Position numbers and translations under genes: made by a program
NCBI RefSeq assembly: GCF_011074795.1
Contig: NZ_JAAMPF010000018.1
Span: forward strand, 186,001 to 250,000
Origin: Marinobacter salicampi
Lineage (GTDB): Bacteria > Pseudomonadota > Gammaproteobacteria > Pseudomonadales > Oleiphilaceae
Direction: 5' to 3'
DNA: 64,000 bases
Notes under the pieces: model-generated
The model's database searches: none
Told to the model about the DNA's origin: nothing
Seen by the model: only the letters and a program-made list of their open reading frames with translations
Shown here: piece after piece, positions 17,228-26,691 of the stretch
Position numbering within the stretch: position 1 is the stretch's first letter
How the letters are laid out: every line of letters starts with the position of its first letter

Positions 17228-17974
17228 CTACTGTGCTTTCGCCATCTGGGCGGAGTCGTACTCCAGTTCAAGACGACGATTGGCGGCATGGTCAGCGGGA
17301 TTGGTGAGAGGCCTGGCGCTGCCCCAGCCAGTGGTCTGGATGCGTGATTCGGCTATGCCCTCAGAAACAAGCAGCTTGGCTGCCGAGCTGGCTCTCAGGC
17401 GCGCCAGGAAGGTGTTGTATTCGTCATTGCCGAAGGTGTCCGTGTGACCGTGGACATGCACCCGGAGCTCGGGATGAGCTTTCAGGTAGGCTGCGTGCTG
17501 GCGCAGGGTCTGCTCATCCTCTTCGGTTAGCCGGTGGCTGTTGAAATTATAGTGAAACCGCATGCGGTGGGGCTTTCGGGGGCTATGCTCGAGCGTGGGT
17601 ATGGGTCTGGCAAATCCGGTGTCCAGGGTTGCAGCGCGCGCCATCAGTTCCGGGTTGTCCAGTACTAGTACAGTCATGTGTTCTTCCTTGGTTTCATTGA
17701 TCGGGCTGCTTTTTTGTTTGGCAGGACTATTGTCAGAATTGTCTGTTACCACAATTGGCGATTGGTCGATAGTGTCTGCCTTGATGACGTCTGGTGCTGA
17801 GGCTCTGCCATTGGAGCTAACCTCGGCGTTATCACCGGTGGCCGCGCAGCCGGCCAGCAGGCTGGCCATGAGCCCGCCACAGACTAACACGCGCATGGAC
17901 CGTAGGGATTGAACAGGACCCTTGTTACCGATGGATGACAGGGGCCCCGGGAGGGCTGGGTAGGGGTGTGACAT
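17228..17974 (-). CDS. OmpA-family lipoprotein
   Basis: A 248-residue envelope protein with a lipobox (LLAGC, Cys43) and a C-terminal OmpA peptidoglycan-binding domain (about 140-245) with the motifs HGHTDTFGNDEYN, LARLRASSAAKLL and NRRLELEY. The ATG at 17974 has a strong AGGAG ribosome site 7 bases upstream; the in-frame ATG at 17896 has none. The favoured start therefore gives an unusually long n-region (about 30 residues) before the lipoprotein signal. It probably ties the outer membrane to the cell wall. Confidence 0.9.
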   Translation of the reverse strand: MSHPYPALPGPLSSIGNKGPVQSLRSMRVLVCGGLMASLLAGCAATGDNAEVSSNGRASAPDVIKADTIDQSPIVVTDNSDNSPAKQKSSPINETKEEHMTVLVLDNPELMARAATLDTGFARPIPTLEHSPRKPHRMRFHYNFNSHRLTEEDEQTLRQHAAYLKAHPELRVHVHGHTDTFGNDEYNTFLARLRASSAAKLLVSEGIAESRIQTTGWGSARPLTNPADHAANRRLELEYDSAQMAKAQ

Positions 17975-18118
17975 GGTCTTTCTCCTGACTTGATTGAGGC
18001 CCCGCCTCGCCGGGCCTCAGGTTTGTGGCTGTCAGGGTGTATTTCAGCGCGAAAAGCGGGCGATGCTGTGGTAAAAAGCAGATCGGAGACGACGAATTAT
18101 GACCAATTGTGACTGCCC

Positions 18119-19567
18119 ATGCTGATCATCCCCGCGGAAAATACCATCGACTGGAAGCGTCCGCCCTGGATGACCCTGGGTCTTATGGCAACCTGTCTGC
18201 TGGTGTTCCTGTTCTACCAGGGAGCAGACCCACGCCTGCAGGCCACGGCCATTGAGCGTTACCTGGACGCCGGGCTTGTGACCCTGGAGGCGCCGGTTTA
18301 CGAGACCTATCTGCAGCGCGAGGTCAATGTCAAAGGCGACACCGACCGCATTCATGAGCTCCAGGCATTCCGGGACGCGGTCAACGAAGGCAGCCAGCTC
18401 TGGCAGGCAGCAATCATGTTGTCTGACCGGGAATTCTACCACTACCTGCAGGACAACAAGGGGCTGGTGTGGGCACCCCAGGAACAGGCTCGCTGGCAGG
18501 CAGCGCGGCCTCCGATCCAGAACGAACTGATCGACAAGCTCAGCGCCAACCAGCTCGGGCTGATACCGGGCGAGCTGAACCTGTACGCGCTGATCACCTA
18601 CCAGTTTCTGCATGGTGGCCTGGGGCACCTTATCGGTAACCTGGTGTTCCTGTTCCTGCTGGGCTTCACCGTCGAGAAGGCCATGGGGCCGGCCCGCTAC
18701 CTGCTGGCTTATCTGCTCTGTGGCGCCCTGTCAGGACTCGTCTATACCGCCTTTTCAAAGGGCAGCCAGGTGCCTCTGGTCGGTGCGTCTGGTTCCATTT
18801 CCGGTCTGATGGGTATGTACGTGGCCATCTACGGGGCCAGGAAAATACGCTTTTTCTACTTTTTCGGGGTCTATTTCAACTATTTCCGTGCCCCGGCGCT
18901 GGCTTTGCTGCCGGTGTGGCTGGGCAAGGAACTCTACGACTACTGGTTTGCCGGCGCCACTGGCATCGCCTATATGGCTCATGCCGGCGGTCTTGTGGCC
19001 GGTGCGGCACTGGTTCTGATGCTGGGCAAGAGCTGGTTTCAGGTCAGGGAAGCCTTCTTCGAGCCTGAGCAGGACGAACAGGATGAGCGTTTTACCAGTG
19101 CTTACGCCCAGGCCATGGGTAGCCTGGGGCGCATGGAGTTCGCCCTGGCAAAGCACCAGTTTGAAGCCCTGTGGGAGCGTCACCCCGAACGCGTCATTCT
19201 GCTGGAGCACCTGTACCAGCTGGCCAAGTTACGGCCAGAGACGCAGGAATACCGCGACCGCACCCTGGCCCTGATGAACCAGTCCCTGAGCAGGCGTCAG
19301 CCCGAACGCATGGTGGAAGTCTGGCAGGAATACCTGTCGAAAGGTTCAGGCAATAAACCGCTGGCAGCGGAGGATCATAATCGGGTTCTGTTCGCCTGTC
19401 TCCGGCACGACGACCTGAAGAACGCGGAGAAAGCCTTCGAGCGTTTGCGTGGAACCGGTGACCAGCTTCTGGTGGGGGAGGCGTGTCGTTTGCTTGCGGA
19501 GGAGTTCGAGAAACGCCAGATGACCCCCAAGGCCCGCCACTACCGCCAGCTTCTGCCGGCGGTATGA
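18119..19567 (+). CDS. Rhomboid-family intramembrane serine protease with C-terminal helical repeats
   Basis: A 482-residue protein. One helix at about 19-35 is followed by a roughly 120-residue soluble insertion, then the rhomboid core: H165, H170 and N174 in the first core helix, catalytic Ser224 in GASGS, and His288 in AHAGG. All key residues are intact. The C-terminal 170 residues are predicted helical with a TPR-like rhythm. Substrates are unknown. Its stop lies 1 bp from that of the convergent gene at 19569, whose product ends in a similar helical-repeat region. Confidence 0.92.
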   Translation: MLIIPAENTIDWKRPPWMTLGLMATCLLVFLFYQGADPRLQATAIERYLDAGLVTLEAPVYETYLQREVNVKGDTDRIHELQAFRDAVNEGSQLWQAAIMLSDREFYHYLQDNKGLVWAPQEQARWQAARPPIQNELIDKLSANQLGLIPGELNLYALITYQFLHGGLGHLIGNLVFLFLLGFTVEKAMGPARYLLAYLLCGALSGLVYTAFSKGSQVPLVGASGSISGLMGMYVAIYGARKIRFFYFFGVYFNYFRAPALALLPVWLGKELYDYWFAGATGIAYMAHAGGLVAGAALVLMLGKSWFQVREAFFEPEQDEQDERFTSAYAQAMGSLGRMEFALAKHQFEALWERHPERVILLEHLYQLAKLRPETQEYRDRTLALMNQSLSRRQPERMVEVWQEYLSKGSGNKPLAAEDHNRVLFACLRHDDLKNAEKAFERLRGTGDQLLVGEACRLLAEEFEKRQMTPKARHYRQLLPAV

Positions 19568-19568
19568 C

Positions 19569-21023
19569 TCAGCCGTCAACTGCGAAGGTGGCCCTGGGGC
19601 CTTTCAGGGGCTCCCTCCGGCTGGCCTGTTCCTTATAGGCGGCGATCTGGCCATGCAGGGGATGCTGTGGGCATTTCTTCTCGATGAAGCTGAGAAACGC
19701 TGTGGCTTTGTCCCAGAGTCCTAGCCCGTTGGCGAGGGCCTGGGCTACCAGCAGGTAGGCTGGCGCAAGCTGTTCGCAGTCCGGGAAGCGCTTGTGGAAA
19801 TCCTGTAGCAGGCGCAGCACGGCCTTGTATTCACCCTGGCGATACAGCGGCTGGGCACAGGCCAGGGATAGCTCCGGATCATCAAGGCGAAAGCCTGGCT
19901 CAGCCTGCTCAAGAATCCGGAGCAACTCCTTGATGCCGTCACTGTCGTTACGGCTTGCCAGCCAGGACAGCAGGCGCGGGTGGAAACGGCAGAGCTCGGC
20001 GGTATCGTGCCGCGCCTTGAGCAGCAGGTATAGCTGGCTGATCCGGTGGCTGTTGTGGGGGTCCCGCTTGAGGCTGTCCTTGAGCATTGACAGCACGCGG
20101 TCGTAATTGCCGTCTTTCAGGTTCATGTCCAGGTCGGCGTCGAAGCGCCCGCTGCGGTCGCGCTGGTGGCCCGAGTCCTGCTCGTCCGCATCCTGCAGGT
20201 CGCTGGCGAAACCTAGCTCTTCCTGGTACTGGAACAGCAGGTAGCCCAGCATATGGAACAGGATCAGAGTAAAGGTACTGTTGAGGAAACCGGCGAGTGG
20301 CTGGGCCAGCCAGGGCGCGAAATGGTTGAGGGCAAATTCCTGGGCTGCACCGGACGCCAGGGTGAGTAGGATGACGTAGCCGTACAGCAGGAAATAGGGC
20401 CAGCCGATACGGGAGATAAGCACTGCCAGGTTCATTGGATTGACCGCGGCCATCACCGAGTGCTCCATGGCCAGTACCATGATGCTGGCCGGCAGCGCCA
20501 GCACTGCAAAGGCCAGCACCAGTAGCGCCAGGTAAGGACCACCCACAAGCCCGGCGGAGAATACCAGGCCTCCCATCAGGACGAACACCACCAGCTGCAG
20601 AATGACGATGCCAAAGCCATCGCCGCTGAACGCCGTGGCCAGCGGCGGCGGCTTCATATGGCCATCGGCGGTATGACGGATCACCGCGTAGGTGTACTTG
20701 AACAGCGCGAGCACCAGCAGAACCGTGACCAGCACGCCAATCAGGTTGGCGCTCAGGAGCATGGGCACAAAGGTACAGATGGCGATCACCATCAGGGGAT
20801 CAACATGAAACGGATAGCGGAAAAAGGCGGATAGCCGGTTCCAGAAAGGCACCACCTCGGTTGCGGCGCCAAGATAGCGCATGTTTCGGCCACAATGCGG
20901 ACAGAGTCCATGCTGTCTGCGGGGGGCGGCGTCCGGCATGCAGCTCGGGCAATAGTGGGTCAGGCACTCGCCACAGTGCCACTTGGCGGGCTCACCGGGA
21001 TGGTAATGACAGTCGTGTTTCAA
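19569..21023 (-). CDS. Zinc-ribbon/multi-pass membrane protein with C-terminal helical repeats
   Basis: A 484-residue protein not recognised as a characterised family. The N-terminus (residues 1-45) has regularly spaced Cys/His (C5, H8, C17, C20, C25, C28, then CPHC), like a B-box type zinc module. About five or six membrane helices follow (75-260). The last 200 residues are soluble, helical and TPR-like. The layout resembles the C-terminal arrangement of the rhomboid encoded tail-to-tail next to it. A membrane scaffold or a rhomboid partner is possible but not shown. Confidence 0.72.
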   Translation of the reverse strand: MKHDCHYHPGEPAKWHCGECLTHYCPSCMPDAAPRRQHGLCPHCGRNMRYLGAATEVVPFWNRLSAFFRYPFHVDPLMVIAICTFVPMLLSANLIGVLVTVLLVLALFKYTYAVIRHTADGHMKPPPLATAFSGDGFGIVILQLVVFVLMGGLVFSAGLVGGPYLALLVLAFAVLALPASIMVLAMEHSVMAAVNPMNLAVLISRIGWPYFLLYGYVILLTLASGAAQEFALNHFAPWLAQPLAGFLNSTFTLILFHMLGYLLFQYQEELGFASDLQDADEQDSGHQRDRSGRFDADLDMNLKDGNYDRVLSMLKDSLKRDPHNSHRISQLYLLLKARHDTAELCRFHPRLLSWLASRNDSDGIKELLRILEQAEPGFRLDDPELSLACAQPLYRQGEYKAVLRLLQDFHKRFPDCEQLAPAYLLVAQALANGLGLWDKATAFLSFIEKKCPQHPLHGQIAAYKEQASRREPLKGPRATFAVDG

Positions 21024-21199
21024 AGGCGGGCCCGATCCGATAATACGATTAACATCCTGTCATGATCGCAGATGCCGGGCCTGTGGGCCAGTCACCGGGT
21101 GAGTTATCATAGACAGTAGGCTATTGTCCGAATGGGGTCGTATGTTCAGTCCCGTCCCGTGGAATCGTCCCAGTTGCGGGCACCCAGTCAGGAGGAGCA

Positions 21200-23029
21200 T
21201 TGGAAGACTACGCCGGGGAGCAGGTGTCTGCTGTCAAAGAACCACAGGTTGGTGAACGGACTTACACATGGCGTTCAATCGCCAGGCTGGCGTTCAAGCA
21301 TCGTCCCAGGCTGGTGCGCGCCAACATTCTCGCCATCTTTGCCACCCTGGCCAGCGTTCCGGTACCGCTGCTGCTGCCTGTGCTGGTGGATGAGGTGCTG
21401 TTGGAGGACGAAGGCCCGGTTTTGCCGGTCATGCAGACTTTTCTGCCTGAGGCCTGGCACCAGCCCGTCGCCTATATTGCCGTGATGGTGCTGGCGGCGT
21501 TTCTGATGCGGTTGACCGCGCTCGGATTCAATGTGGCGCAATCCCGGGAGTTTTCCAAAATCTCCAAGGATGTGGTCTTCCGTATGCGGTCGCGGCTGCT
21601 GGGACGGCTGCAGCGCGTGTCCATGTCGGAATATGAAACCATGGGGTCCGGCTCGGTAAGCAGCCATTTCATCACCGACCTGGACACCATAGACCAGTTC
21701 CTGGGCACCACCATCAGCCGATTCCTGGTGGCCAGCCTGACCGTGCTGGGTACCGCCGTCATTCTGCTGTGGGTGCACTGGCAACTCGCTTTGCTGATCC
21801 TGCTGTTCAATCCCCTGGTGATCTTTGTAACCATGCTGATCGGCAAGCAGGTCAAAGAGCTCAAGCGGCGGGAGAACAGCGCCTACGAGGTCTTCCAGGG
21901 CGCACTGACAGAAACCCTTGATGCTATGCATCAATTGCGGGCTGCCAATAGGGAAGAGCTTTATCTGAGGCAACTGATTGGCAAGGCCCGCAAGGTACGG
22001 GACCATGCGGTCCAGTTCCAGTGGCGAAGCGACGCCGCCAGCCGGGCCAGCTTTGCGCTGTTCCAGTTCGGGGTTGACGCTTTCCGCGCCGCCGCCATGG
22101 TAGCCGTGCTGTTGAGCGACCTGAGCATCGGCATGATGTTCGCCATTTTCGGCTATCTCTGGTTCATGCTGACGCCCGTGCAGGAAATGCTCAATATGCA
22201 GTATGCCTTTTATGCCGCCAATGCGGCCCTTGCCCGCATAAACCGGTTACTGACCCTGAAGGAGGAGCCCCGCTACCCGGCCCTGCAGAATCCCTTCAAG
22301 GGCCAGCACACGGTCAGCCTGACGTTGAAAGACATCCACTTCGGTTACGGCGAAGAAGCGGTGCTGCGCGGCATTAATCTGCACCTGGGCAAGGGGGAGA
22401 AAGTGGCCGTGGTAGGCGCCAGTGGCGGCGGCAAGTCCACCCTGGTTCAGATCATTCTGGGCATGTATACCCCTGACCGGGGGGAAGTGCTGGTTGATGA
22501 TGTACCGGTTCAGCGCATTGGCCTGCCCCGCCTGCGGGAGCATATCGCAACCGTGCTGCAGCATCCGGCACTGTTCAATGACAGCATCCGGCAGAATCTG
22601 ACCCTGGGCCGTGACCAGTCCGACAACGAGCTATGGGAGGCGCTGGGGATTGCCCAGATGGACGCGACAGTGCGCGCCATGCCTGATCAGCTGGACACCC
22701 TGGTGGGCCGTCAGGGGGTGAGGCTTTCCGGCGGCCAGCGCCAGCGCCTGGCCATCGCGCGCATGGTATTGTCCGACCCGGCCCTGGTTATACTGGACGA
22801 GGCCACCTCGGCCCTGGACGCCGAAACCGAATCAAAGCTGCACCAGGCCCTTGAGGGCTTTCTGAGGCAACGTACGACACTCATCATCGCCCATCGCCTG
22901 AGCGCGGTTAAACAGGCAGACCGGGCCTGTGTGTTCGAAGATGGCCGAATTATTGAGGAAGGTCGCCATGACGATCTGATCGCCAGGGAGGGACTATACG
23001 CCCAACTCTACGGCGAGCTGCAAACCTGA
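21200..23029 (+). CDS. ABC exporter, fused membrane and ATPase domains (MsbA/type I exporter-like)
   Basis: A 609-residue half-transporter. Six membrane helices (about 30-335) are followed by a complete ATPase: Walker A GASGGGKST, signature [13 protein letters not shown], Walker B VILDEATSALD and H-loop IIAHRLS. It probably works as a homodimer exporting lipids, peptides or drugs. The start appears to be TTG at 21200, just after an AGGAGG site with short (4-base) spacing; a slightly later start is possible. It is a single-gene unit. Confidence 0.9.
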   Translation: MEDYAGEQVSAVKEPQVGERTYTWRSIARLAFKHRPRLVRANILAIFATLASVPVPLLLPVLVDEVLLEDEGPVLPVMQTFLPEAWHQPVAYIAVMVLAAFLMRLTALGFNVAQSREFSKISKDVVFRMRSRLLGRLQRVSMSEYETMGSGSVSSHFITDLDTIDQFLGTTISRFLVASLTVLGTAVILLWVHWQLALLILLFNPLVIFVTMLIGKQVKELKRRENSAYEVFQGALTETLDAMHQLRAANREELYLRQLIGKARKVRDHAVQFQWRSDAASRASFALFQFGVDAFRAAAMVAVLLSDLSIGMMFAIFGYLWFMLTPVQEMLNMQYAFYAANAALARINRLLTLKEEPRYPALQNPFKGQHTVSLTLKDIHFGYGEEAVLRGINLHLGKGEKVAVVGASGGGKSTLVQIILGMYTPDRGEVLVDDVPVQRIGLPRLREHIATVLQHPALFNDSIRQNLTLGRDQSDNELWEALGIAQMDATVRAMPDQLDTLVGRQGVRLSGGQRQRLAIARMVLSDPALVILDEATSALDAETESKLHQALEGFLRQRTTLIIAHRLSAVKQADRACVFEDGRIIEEGRHDDLIAREGLYAQLYGELQT

Positions 23030-23360
23030 CCCAGGTGCGATTCTTTCCCCCGGGCGAAACAGATGTGACACTATGGTACTAATCGCTAAAAGCATGGGAC
23101 TAATGGCTAAAAGCTGCGTCCGGGTACCCAGGCCGTGCTTTCTGGCAGGCATTCACCGGGTGAATAAAGGAGATAACCGCAGCAGTGGTTGAAGTCCTTT
23201 TAATAGCTGCAATAGTTAATAGATGTTTCACAGTCGGATTTCTCTCGCTCAACCTGAGTTGGCCAGGACCAAGTCGTTGTGACCAGCTTCGTACCAGAGT
23301 GAATCGGTCGGATACAGAGCGGCTTTGGGAGTCCCCAAGAACACGTTGAAGGAGACCAAC
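23030..23360 (+). other. acnA leader and promoter region
   Basis: No gene was found in these 331 bases. The region holds two near-identical 19-base direct repeats (23075-23093 and 23096-23114) and, further on, an AT-rich stretch (about 23189-23225) with a TTGAAG -35-like element that could be the acnA promoter. The ribosome site AAGGAG lies just before the acnA ATG. Confidence 0.45.
23075..23114. repeat. Two 19-bp direct repeats, 21-bp period, upstream of acnA
   Basis: The copies GGTACTAATCGCTAAAAGC and GGGACTAATGGCTAAAAGC differ at two positions and begin 21 bp apart, two helical turns. Spacing on the same helix face is typical of cooperative regulator sites. They sit between the ABC exporter stop and the acnA promoter region. 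Confidence 0.6.
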
Positions 23361-26126
23361 ATGTCGAACGAAACCAACCCGAGCCAGGACAGCTTCAAGA
23401 CTCTGAGCAGCCTGGACGTCAAAGGAAAGACCTTTCACTACTACAGTTTGCCTGAAGCCGCGCGTTCGTTAAGCGGCGTCGATACCCTTCCTTTTTCCCT
23501 CAAGGTGCTGCTGGAGAACCTGCTGCGCCACGAAGACAATGACACTGTTGACCAGTCCCATCTCGAGTCCATGGCCGAGTGGGTCAAGAATCGCCATTCC
23601 GATGCCGAGATCCAGTACCGGCCTGCCCGGGTGCTGATGCAGGACTTTACCGGCGTGCCGGCGGTGGTCGATCTGGCGGCGATGCGGGACGCCATGGCCA
23701 AGGCGGGCAAAGATCCCGCCCTGATCAAGCCGCTGTCGGCGGTCGACCTGGTGATCGACCATTCGGTGATGGTGGACCGATTCGGCGACCCGTCCGCGTT
23801 CAAGGATAACGTCGTTATCGAGATGGAGCGCAACAAGGAGCGTTACGAGTTCCTGCGCTGGGGTCAGCAGGCCTTTGACAACTTCCGGGTGGTACCCCCG
23901 GGTACCGGCATCTGTCATCAGGTCAATCTGGAGTACCTGGGTAAAACGGTCTGGACCAAGGAGCTGGGCGGCAAGACATTTGCGTTTCCCGATACCCTGG
24001 TGGGAACCGACTCCCACACCACCATGATCAACGGCCTGGGCATCCTGGGCTGGGGCGTTGGCGGCATTGAGGCGGAGGCAGCGATGCTTGGCCAGCCGGT
24101 CTCCATGCTGATTCCCGAAGTCATCGGTTTCAAGGTCAGCGGCAAGCTGCGTGAAGGCATCACCGCCACCGACCTGGTGCTCACCGTTACCGAAATGCTG
24201 CGCAAGAAAGGCGTGGTCGGCAAGTTCGTGGAGTTCTACGGCGACGGTCTCGACGACATGCCGGTGGCGGATCGGGCCACCATTTCCAACATGTCTCCGG
24301 AATTCGGGGCCACCTGTACCTTCTTCCCGGTCGATGACCAGACCCTCAAGTACATGGAGCTTACCGGGCGCGACCAGGACCAGATCGCCCTGGTGGAGGC
24401 CTACGCCAAAGCCCAGGGCCTGTGGCGTGAACCCGGCCATGAGCCGGTCTATAGCGATAACCTGCAGCTCGACATGGCTGAGGTGGAAGCCAGCCTCGCC
24501 GGCCCCAAGCGTCCCCAGGACCGGGTTGCCCTTAGTGACATGAAGTCCACGTTCGAACTGATCATGCAGCAGAGCGATAACGGTAAAAGCGCCCCGGACA
24601 ACGAACGCTGGCAGGGCGAAGGCGGACAGACCGCGGTTGGTGTCGACAACAGCTATGAGCACCACACCAGCCAGTCGTTCGAAATGGAAGGGGAGAAGCT
24701 CAGGTTGGACCCGGGTGCAGTCGTCATTGCGGCAATCACATCCTGCACCAACACGTCCAATCCCAGCGTCATGATGGCGGCGGGCCTGCTGGCACGGAAA
24801 GCGCTTGAGAAAGGCCTGATGACCAAGCCCTGGGTCAAGACCTCGCTGGCCCCCGGTTCGAAGGTGGTGACCGAGTATTTCAAGGCCGGCGGCTTCCAGG
24901 AGGATCTGGATAAACTGGGCTTCAACCTGGTGGGCTACGGCTGTACCACCTGTATCGGTAATTCCGGGCCGCTGCCCGAAGCCATCGAAGAGGCGGTGGA
25001 GAAGGGTGGCATTACGGTAGCAGCGGTGCTTTCCGGTAACCGCAACTTCGAGGGCCGCATTCATCCCCTGGTCAAGACCAACTGGCTGGCATCTCCGCCT
25101 CTGGTGGTGGCCTACGCGCTGGCCGGCAACGTCCGGCTGGATCTCAGCAAGGAGCCTCTGGGTGAGGACAGCGACGGCAATCCGGTCTACCTGAAGGACA
25201 TCTGGCCGTCCCAGGAGGAAATTGCCGAGGCGGTTCAGAAGGTCAAGACCAGCATGTTCGAAAGCGAGTACGCAGGTGTATTCGAGGGTGACGACACCTG
25301 GAAGTCGTTGGATGTGCCGGACAGCAAGGTCTACGACTGGTCGGACAAGTCCACCTATATCCAACATCCGCCATTCTTCGAGGGTATTGGTCCGGAACCG
25401 GAGAAGGTCGAGGACATCGAAAACGCCCATATTCTCGCCATACTGGGGGATTCCGTCACCACCGATCACATTTCGCCGGCCGGCTCCATCAAGGCCGACA
25501 GCCCCGCGGGCAAGTATCTGCAGGACCATGGCGTCGAGCCTAAGGACTTTAATTCCTACGGTTCCCGCCGGGGCAACCATGAGGTGATGATGCGGGGCAC
25601 ATTTGCCAATGTGCGCATCAAGAATGAAATGTTGGACGGCGTCGAGGGTGGTTTCACACGGTTTGTGCCCAATGACGAAGAAATGCCCATCTACGATGCT
25701 GCCATGAAGTACGCAGAGAAAGACACGCCGCTGGTGGTCATCGCCGGCGCCGAATATGGCACCGGGTCATCTCGGGACTGGGCGGCCAAGGGGACGCGCC
25801 TGCTGGGCGTTAAAGCGGTTATTGCCGAGTCCTATGAACGGATACACCGCTCCAACCTCATTGGTATGGGTGTGATGCCCCTGCAGTTCCCCCAGGGCAC
25901 GGATCGCAAAAGCCTGGAGCTCACGGGCGAGGAGACCATCAGCATCAGTGGTTTATCGGGGGAGGTGAAGCCTGGAGCCGAGCTGGAAATGACGGTGACC
26001 TATCCCGACGGTAAGACCGAGACCTGCCAGCTGGTCTCGCGTATCGATACCGCAAACGAGGCAACCTACTTCGAACACGGAGGCATTCTGCACTACGTTC
26101 TACGACAAATGATCGCTGCGGCCTAA
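23361..26126 (+). CDS. acnA: Aconitate hydratase A
   Basis: A 921-residue aconitase, similar in length to E. coli AcnA (891). The [4Fe-4S] ligands are Cys462 (TSCTNTSN), Cys528 and Cys531 (YGCTTCIGN). The swivel domain follows in the C-terminal third (EYGTGSSRDWAAKG). It interconverts citrate and isocitrate in the TCA and glyoxylate cycles. The start is the ATG preceded by AAGGAG at 7 bases; an in-frame TTG at 23325 is less likely. It is a single gene. Apo-aconitases can bind RNA under iron limitation in other bacteria. Confidence 0.97.
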   Translation: MSNETNPSQDSFKTLSSLDVKGKTFHYYSLPEAARSLSGVDTLPFSLKVLLENLLRHEDNDTVDQSHLESMAEWVKNRHSDAEIQYRPARVLMQDFTGVPAVVDLAAMRDAMAKAGKDPALIKPLSAVDLVIDHSVMVDRFGDPSAFKDNVVIEMERNKERYEFLRWGQQAFDNFRVVPPGTGICHQVNLEYLGKTVWTKELGGKTFAFPDTLVGTDSHTTMINGLGILGWGVGGIEAEAAMLGQPVSMLIPEVIGFKVSGKLREGITATDLVLTVTEMLRKKGVVGKFVEFYGDGLDDMPVADRATISNMSPEFGATCTFFPVDDQTLKYMELTGRDQDQIALVEAYAKAQGLWREPGHEPVYSDNLQLDMAEVEASLAGPKRPQDRVALSDMKSTFELIMQQSDNGKSAPDNERWQGEGGQTAVGVDNSYEHHTSQSFEMEGEKLRLDPGAVVIAAITSCTNTSNPSVMMAAGLLARKALEKGLMTKPWVKTSLAPGSKVVTEYFKAGGFQEDLDKLGFNLVGYGCTTCIGNSGPLPEAIEEAVEKGGITVAAVLSGNRNFEGRIHPLVKTNWLASPPLVVAYALAGNVRLDLSKEPLGEDSDGNPVYLKDIWPSQEEIAEAVQKVKTSMFESEYAGVFEGDDTWKSLDVPDSKVYDWSDKSTYIQHPPFFEGIGPEPEKVEDIENAHILAILGDSVTTDHISPAGSIKADSPAGKYLQDHGVEPKDFNSYGSRRGNHEVMMRGTFANVRIKNEMLDGVEGGFTRFVPNDEEMPIYDAAMKYAEKDTPLVVIAGAEYGTGSSRDWAAKGTRLLGVKAVIAESYERIHRSNLIGMGVMPLQFPQGTDRKSLELTGEETISISGLSGEVKPGAELEMTVTYPDGKTETCQLVSRIDTANEATYFEHGGILHYVLRQMIAAA

Positions 26127-26146
26127 CCAGTCTGCGGCCCCGGGCT

Positions 26147-26178
26147 TTCGGCCGTGTTGGTCTTGTCGCACGGCCGAA
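26147..26178. terminator. Hairpin after acnA
   Basis: TTCGGCCGTG (26147-26156) and CACGGCCGAA (26169-26178) form a perfect 10-bp stem with a 12-base loop, 20 bases after the acnA stop. It lacks a U-tract, so it is a possible rather than certain terminator. Confidence 0.45.
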
Positions 26179-26349
26179 TTCGTGCCACGCTGACCCTCTA
26201 ACTGAGGGGGGGTGCCCATGTCCATGTGACCGGCGCGAAGGCTAGCCCGGGGCTTTTGCCAGTGTGGAAAGGATCCGTGACGGGGCCATATCCGAAGCCG
26301 GACAGGTCACCAGAGTTGAACCGAATTTGAAACCAGAGCCGAGACGCCC

Positions 26350-26670
26350 ATGTCTGCCCCGCATCAAGCAGATGATCTGAAAGAAAAACTGAACCTGGAG
26401 ACCTCCCAGATTGGCTGGCATGATCTCCAGACTTACTATGCCCGCGGACACGTGGTCCGGGTGTCGCCGGAACTGGATCTGCTTGATGTTGCAGTGCAGC
26501 TGACGGCGGACAACAAGGCTCAGTTCGAGCAGTGGCTCGGGGCCGGACAGGTGGGCGAGGTGGAGCCGGAAATAGCCCGGGCCTGGTACGAAAAAAACAC
26601 CGAACTCTGGGCCGTGGTCATCGCGCCATGGGTTCTCGTCCAGGACAGGAATGATGGTGCCTTGCATTAA
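26350..26670 (+). CDS. DUF2288 family protein
   Basis: A 106-residue cytoplasmic protein. The pattern L-x-x-E-x-x-x-I-x-W-x-D-L-x-x-Y/F-x-A-R-G near residues 14-33 and the ending region W-x-x-x-I-x-P-W-V-L-V-Q are marks of DUF2288. No function is established for the family. It may be co-transcribed with the small gene 21 bp downstream. Confidence 0.8.
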   Translation: MSAPHQADDLKEKLNLETSQIGWHDLQTYYARGHVVRVSPELDLLDVAVQLTADNKAQFEQWLGAGQVGEVEPEIARAWYEKNTELWAVVIAPWVLVQDRNDGALH

Positions 26671-26691
26671 TAGCGTAGCGAACACAATCCC

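Noticed and set aside
23469..25580. Very long minus-strand frame (703 codons) inside acnA
   Set aside because: It is antisense to a clear aconitase with all Fe-S ligands. High GC commonly leaves open frames on the other strand; the product is His- and Gly-rich without domains.
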